NCBI GenBank assembly: GCA_002418835.1
Contig: DIEX01000013.1
Coordinates: 59,268 to 123,267, forward strand
Length of the DNA stretch: 64,000 nt
DNA from: Spirochaetia bacterium UBA5763
GTDB lineage: Bacteria > Spirochaetota > UBA4802 > UBA5550
Reading direction: 5' to 3'
Shown here: one piece after another, positions 63,982 through 64,000 of the stretch
How positions within the stretch are numbered: the first letter of the stretch is position 1
Layout: every line of letters starts with the position of its first letter
Translations under genes and position numbers: made by a program
Notes under the pieces: model-generated
What the model was told of the DNA's origin: nothing
The model's input: the letters and a program-made list of their open reading frames with translations, nothing else
Database searches by the model: none

Positions 63982-64000
63982 TCTCCTGAAAAACCCTGTA

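Overview
The window is a chromosomal stretch from a diderm, probably anaerobic or facultative bacterium of moderate, slightly AT-leaning composition. A Spirochaetota-type lineage fits best: RsbU/SpoIIE phosphatases joined to multi-TM or GAF modules, many short-lipobox lipoproteins, and periplasmic alpha-2-macroglobulin. No 16S or ribosomal protein gene is present, so this placement is an inference. tRNA genes lack an encoded CCA end. A tungstate ABC importer and a CoA-transferase suggest fermentative or tungsten-dependent metabolism.

Layout. 1-17.9 kb: the end of a GGDEF protein; a RarD-type exporter; a 7TM-GAF-SpoIIE phosphatase; an Asp/Glu racemase; cyclophilin; two convergent START/SRPBCC lipid-binding-fold genes; a UspA protein; tupABC; an amidohydrolase; an acetyl-CoA hydrolase/transferase facing a TetR gene; a MuiA-like DUF4139 protein followed by pyruvate kinase and VanW. 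18-24 kb: ketopantoate reductase; an Acg-type nitroreductase overlapping a barrel-like protein, behind two palindromic operators; a Na/Pi cotransporter with GAF-GGDEF. 23.9-31.8 kb: a secreted AMMECR1 protein, a 1789-residue alpha-2-macroglobulin and a SpoIID-transpeptidase fusion with overlapping reading frames. This is the most unusual locus here.

32-45.6 kb: a thioesterase, valS, a TetR gene with a likely operator in front of a CocE-type lipoprotein hydrolase, sbcDC, an unrecognised gene and purA. 45.7-50.8 kb: tRNA-Lys, tRNA-Glu and a C5-pathway tetrapyrrole cluster (hemC, cobA-hemD fusion, hemB, hemL; no hemA). 51-55.4 kb: an orphan ABC binding lipoprotein, a J-domain protein, alr, an ORF6N gene and a DUF493-like gene. 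55.4-61 kb: a minus-strand run of glpX, GAF-GAF-SpoIIE, a flippase-like membrane protein, a small lipoprotein and a BaiN/YhiN flavoprotein. 61-64 kb: an M23 lipoprotein, a propeller-like lipoprotein and the remnant of a beta-helix protein.

Signalling (two GGDEF proteins with intact I-sites, two PP2C phosphatases) and envelope maintenance (alpha-2-macroglobulin, SpoIID-transpeptidase, M23, VanW, alr, racemase) recur across the window. Several small dispersed palindromic elements (REP or MITE type) lie between genes. No CRISPR array, complete insertion sequence, integrase or rRNA gene was seen.
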